From Strongylocentrotus droebachiensis (Eukaryota > Echinodermata > Echinoidea > Camarodonta > Strongylocentrotidae), in contig JAVYIG010000594.1 in NCBI GenBank assembly GCA_035222895.1, positions 122,001 to 186,000 on the forward strand: a stretch of 64,000 nucleotides of DNA. The letters are read 5' to 3'. Position numbers and translations under genes: made by a program. Below are positions 60,424 to 64,000 of this stretch, one piece after another (position 1 is the first letter of the stretch; each line of letters opens with the position of its first letter). The notes under the pieces were generated by a model. That model was not told the DNA's origin and searched no databases. It saw only the letters and a program-made list of their open reading frames with translations.

Positions 60424-61332
60424 ATTGCAGAATACCCTACCACGGTTTTACAGAATTAGAACTAGGCCTAACAGTCTGACGAATATTAGAAATATAAACT
60501 AGAAGCCAAGAGTCCAACGACCATCGACCAACAGTCTGACAAATATTACAAATTGAAACCAACGACCATCGACCAAATACTATTGAATGGAAGAGTCCAA
60601 CGACCATCGACCAACAGTCTGACAAATATTAGAAAAAGAGACCAATGACCATCGACCAAATAGTGAGGCATATTTGTTTAAAAGAGCCAACGACCAATTA
60701 ACGACCATCGACCATCGACCAAAGACTCACAAGTATTAAAAAAGAAGCCAACGACCAACGACCAACGACCATCGACCAAAGACTCACACTTGTTGATTAA
60801 AAAAGCACAAAACTATTATTTTTCTTTTGTATTTTTAGAACGAGACATTACTTGTTGATTGAAATATCTAATAGGGTCTTTGAAAGCAGACTAGCAGTGT
60901 AAAAGAGGGCACAAGGTACAAACAAATACGTGTGTGGGACTATGAGCGGGCTGGACATTTTGTGTTACTGAAATGGGCTTAGAATTCAAGTAATTCTATT
61001 AAATGACTTTAACAGACAATAAACAAGACAAAGGTAAGGACAAGAATCAGTGCTTATCAATTTAACAGACATTTTGCATGAAATACCATCAGGAAAGCCA
61101 TCTAGATTTGTCACAAATTAGCGACAAACACATCAAACTCAGCGCTGCAATGGCGCACAAAACGGCGTAGAATTCAACTTTTCATCCACCAAATGAATTC
61201 AAACACTTGCATTATACAATCTTCAATACCTGTATCACCGTTATCGCAAATAATAAAATCACAATCTATATCTACGGCTAATATAATTATGAAGACTAAC
61301 AATATATTATGGTAGGGTATTCTGCAATTAAG
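60424..61332. mobile_element. TIR element with CCAACGACCATCGACC phrases
   Basis: AATTGCAGAATACCCTACCA at the left (60424) and TGGTAGGGTATTCTGCAATT at the right (61312) are exact inverse copies. The left third (60480-60785) is filled with about ten copies of CCAACGACCATCGACCAA, separated by GTCTGACAAATATTAGAAA variants. The remainder is AT-rich. Confidence 0.7.
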
Positions 61333-61694
61333 CCCAACTTTGTTTGGGTGACATTTCCGAGCATCCGAATGCTTCCGAAGACGTTGCTTCCAAGACCTAT
61401 GATGCCGAAGATGACGTTCTGTGTGACGTCACAGGTCATTTAAATAAAATAATAAAATTCACTTTTTGGCTCAGATATATACTGTTTCGTATGTTTTTCA
61501 GCGTTTTAACCCTCTTCAAACCATTCTAAGGCGTTCCATGCGATACAATGTCAAAATGTTGGCTACAACATACATATCTGGGGCATTTTAGGTCATTACC
61601 AGGTATTTTACTACGAAAGTAATTGAGAGTGTTCCGTTAAAGCATTAGTCGTGTCGTGCGCCACCTACCGGTGGTTCCGGGAACATTGCGTCTA

Positions 61695-61975
61695 GCCTAG
61701 CTGCCATTACGGCGCTCATGGATTTCAAGGTACCAGGTACCCATTTACCTCACATGGGTCGAGTGTGGCAAATTAAGATTAGCTGCTATCACGGCGCTCT
61801 TGTATTTCAAGGAATTAATTCCTACCAGGTTCCCATTTATCTCATCTGGGTCGAGTGTGGCAAATGGAGATTAATGCCTTGTCAAAGGACATTAACGCCG
61901 TGTCGGGGATCGAACCTCGACCTTTGCATTTCAAGTCAAGTGCTTAAGCCACTCGACTGCGACACTTCTACAAAG
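61695..61975 (-). repeat. tRNA-derived SINE with duplicated body
   Basis: On the minus strand, GTGTCGCAGTCGAGTGGCTT (A-box region) and GGTCGAGGTTCGATCCCC (B-box) form a tRNA-like head at about 61974-61900. The body block, with CCACACTCGACCCA and GAGCGCCGTGATAGCAGCTA, occurs twice in tandem. Other pieces of the family are at 13905-14105, 19360-19450 and 37570-37740. Confidence 0.75.
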
Positions 61976-62150
61976 ACGAATAGAGAGCGAAAGAGGGATG
62001 GAGGGGTGGTCGGTGAATGGGGAGAGGAGAGAGAGGGAGAGAGAGGGAGAGGGAGAGGGGGAGACACAAAGAGAGGAAAGGGGGTAGTGGCTTGACACAT
62101 TATAATAATGTTCAACAGCATGACATCATTTCATTGTTTCTCTTACTTAC

Positions 62151-62252
62151 TGGAGGCGGGTTTTTTTTGCGATGTCGTTGTGTCTGATATCATGGTCGTA
62201 GGACTCGTCATGGGCTTGCTCGTCGCGTCCGTAGTCGATACTTCTGCTGACT
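62151..62252 (-). CDS. Lectin gene Ser/Thr-rich spacer exon A
   Basis: A 102-nt exon between acceptor CGTTTCAG (62253-62260) and donor GTAAGTAA (62143-62150). It encodes (x)SAEVSTTDATSKPMTSPTT and then MISDTTTSQKKPAS plus the first base of the next codon. The phases fit splicing to the lectin exon at 53180, giving Thr-Cys-Ser at the join. Its composition suggests an O-glycosylated stalk. It is homologous to exon B at 62711-62812: same length, same phases, shared TTSQ. Confidence 0.72.
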
Positions 62253-62574
62253 CTGAAACGTTTGAGGGTTGTAACAAATGAAACCACACTTACAAAGCAA
62301 TGAGATTATGAATGACAACCTAAAGATGATTATAGAAGGCCAAAACGAAGAAAATTCTGCTCCATGACATCATATAAATTGTATCAGTCTATTTATTTTA
62401 TGAGGACTTGTGTTTGTAGATTTAGCGGTGCTTTGTCAAAGCCCAAGTAAATTCTGTCCAAGAATGTGTTCCTGTGGCGTGTTTGTTGTAATTAAACTCG
62501 TGGACAAACGAATGAGAAGGAAACCTTCCCCTTAAAACGTTTTAGTGACGCCCGTGACAGGAAAGGGATGACGA

Positions 62575-62588
62575 CTGAGAGATAGAGC

Positions 62589-62639
<51 letters not shown>

Positions 62640-63370
62640 GGGGGAGTGGAAAGGAGAAGTGGCTAGACATATTATATTAATGCATGACTCCTTTTCGTTG
62701 TTTCTCTTACTGGATATTGTGGTTTCTTGTGATGTCGTTGCGTCTGATCGTTCCGGCATCGTGGCCGTAGGGCTCGGCTCGGACTTGGTTTTCGCTTCCG
62801 TTGTCACCGACTCTGAACGGAATACAAAAAACAACTATCAAATGAGTGGGGGAATAAAGGAGCCGGAGTCAGGAAATGATAGGAAAACAAACAGACAGAA
62901 ACAAAGAACGAGCGAAGAGGAACAACAACAACATCAAGAACGTTGTCGTTACTTTAAGGCAAATATACATTTAAATAATTAACGGGCACTGCCCCCTTTA
63001 TCAAGTCTTTTAGCAACGTTCATGAAAGAAGGACAAAGAAAAATAAGACAAGAAAAAGTAAGAATTAGACGGTCACTTCCCCCTTAAAAATTTTTTTTAG
63101 CGACGCCCGGAAAGAAAGAGCGAGGGGAAGAGAGAGAGAGAGAGAGAGTGAAGAGTGGTAGTGGCTAGACCTATCATAATAATGATCAAAATAATGCATG
63201 ACGTCATGCATTGTTTCAGAGTCAGATAAAGACTGAACTGAGAGAGATGAAGAAAGAAAGAAAGGGGATGGGAAGAGGGGTGGTCGGTAAAGGGGGAGGG
63301 GTGGTGAAGGGGGAGGGGAGAGAGAGGGAGAGAAAGAGAGAGAGAGGGAGGGAGAGAGAGAGGGGGGGGG

Positions 63371-63406
<36 letters not shown>

Positions 63407-63435
63407 GAAGAGTGATAGTGACTAGACCTATTATA
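62575..63435. repeat. GA tracts with repeated lectin-intron modules
   Basis: Three more copies of the module (GA tract, AGTGGYTAGACCTATYATAA, CATGACGTCATTGTTTC) lie at 62575-62715, 63120-63240 and 63290-63435. The poly-GA runs at 62590-62630, 63128-63150 and 63310-63408 are long and probably unstable. Long Ser/Leu/Pro and Glu/Arg frames over them are artefacts. Confidence 0.75.
62711..62812 (-). CDS. Lectin gene Ser/Thr-rich spacer exon B
   Basis: A second 102-nt symmetric exon, with acceptor CGTTCAG (62813-62819) and donor GTAAGAGA (62703-62710). It encodes (x)SVTTEAKTKSEPSPTATMPE and RSDATTSQETTIS. It lies 560 bp upstream of exon A in transcription order and arose with it by tandem duplication of exon plus flanking intron. 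Adding or skipping either exon keeps the frame. Confidence 0.7.
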
Positions 63436-64000
63436 AGGAGCGGGGCCAGGATGGACCCTTGTGGAACTCCCATTGTTATATTTCTAAATGTTGATAGGAA
63501 AAAAAGCAAATTCTCGTCTGAAATTTTTGTACAGATATCAAAGTTGTATGGATTTAAAAGCAAGACGTACACTCTGTTTTGCTCTTATTCAATGTTTATT
63601 TGACTATGCTAACCCTGCATGGTACAGTAACATAAACAAGTCAGATCAAAAGAAGTTGAAGATTATACAGAACAAAATGGTGAGATTTATCAACTGTTCT
63701 GGTCCAAGAACTCATGTTGGCTATAGCGAACTTTCTAAAGCTGGTTTTCTTGAAGTCGACCAAAGATCAAAACAACTCGCATTGAATCACGTGCATAAAA
63801 TATATCATACTAGGTCGAATCATTATATTCGATCCAACTTCGATCTTGTTACTGACGTACATGATTATAATACAAGAAATAGACGATTCAACTTTAACTT
63901 ACCAGAAAGAGTAGGTAGTATTGGAAATTCGTTTTATTACAATGCCATAAAACATTGGAATTCCCTTCCCAATGGTGTAAAAGAAATAGGAAACTATGAT
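63432..64000 (+). mobile_element. LINE with inverted 5' part
   Basis: On the minus strand, 63545-63432 encodes [16 protein letters not shown], the reverse-transcriptase GVPQGS block. From about 63560 the plus strand reads ARRTLCFALIQCLFDYANPA, KLKIIQNKMVRFINCSGP, YNTRNRRFNFNLPERVGS and YYNAIKHWNSLPNGVKEI. These are the C-terminal blocks of CR1/L2- or jockey-like ORF2. Opposite orientation of two parts of the same protein indicates a 5' inversion, as made by twin priming. The element continues beyond the window. Confidence 0.82.

Noticed and set aside
63211-63603. 130-codon plus frame rich in Glu and Arg
   Set aside because: It reads through GA microsatellite and then antisense LINE sequence.
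1-64000. LTR retroelements, endogenous viruses or Polintons
   Set aside because: No long terminal repeats, capsid, envelope, protease or integrase signatures were recognised; the only reverse-transcriptase pieces are LINE-type.

Overview
The window looks like nuclear DNA of an echinoid (sea urchin) or a close marine deuterostome. Its genes are split by GT-AG introns and include a complete animal ESCO cohesin acetyltransferase, a Rab10 first exon, a single-exon rhodopsin-like GPCR and a C-type lectin. The intergenic DNA is AT-rich, full of TGTACATG motifs, and crowded with short inverted-repeat transposons, tRNA-derived SINE pieces and broken LINEs. The assignment is by pattern; no database was available. 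Layout: (1) 1-18 kb, minus strand: two first coding exons of Rab-family GTPases (1975-2170 and 17899-18025), both ending at the same codon phase inside the switch I 'TIG'. Their second exons are not visible. Between them lie MITEs and hAT-like elements. (2) 16.8-17.7 kb: a nearly perfect 903-bp palindromic transposon with an 8-bp target duplication. (3) 19-22 kb: hAT-like elements nested inside one another. (4) 22.3-35.3 kb, plus strand: the ESCO gene. It has a CpG-rich promoter with an E2F-like site, a probable non-coding first exon, and ten coding exons giving 832 residues. The introns carry a hAT, a LINE piece, several MITEs, a 92-bp tandem repeat and a decayed copy of the zinc-finger exon. 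(5) 35.3-44.5 kb: repeats only, including TTAA-flanked MITEs, a TIR element with a zinc-finger fragment, an L1/Tx1-like LINE and a GC-rich repeat island. (6) 44.5-45.5 kb, minus strand: an intronless GPCR without the DRY arginine. (7) 46-52.7 kb: gene-poor AT-rich DNA and a purine minisatellite inside a TIR element. (8) 52.8-62.8 kb, minus strand: the 3' part of a C-type lectin gene, made of two duplicated Ser/Thr-rich spacer exons of 102 nt each and a terminal lectin exon. A 3-kb TIR element and pogo-like MITEs sit in the 9-kb intron. (9) 63.4-64 kb: a LINE with an inverted 5' part. The genes do not form a pathway: ESCO acts on cohesin in S phase, Rab proteins in vesicle traffic, the GPCR and lectin at the cell surface. 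The strongest general signal is a recurring element architecture in which terminal inverted repeats, and in several cases 8-bp duplications, enclose many degenerate copies of one short phrase, different for each family. No LTR retroelement, Polinton, rRNA, CRISPR or intact tRNA gene was recognised.
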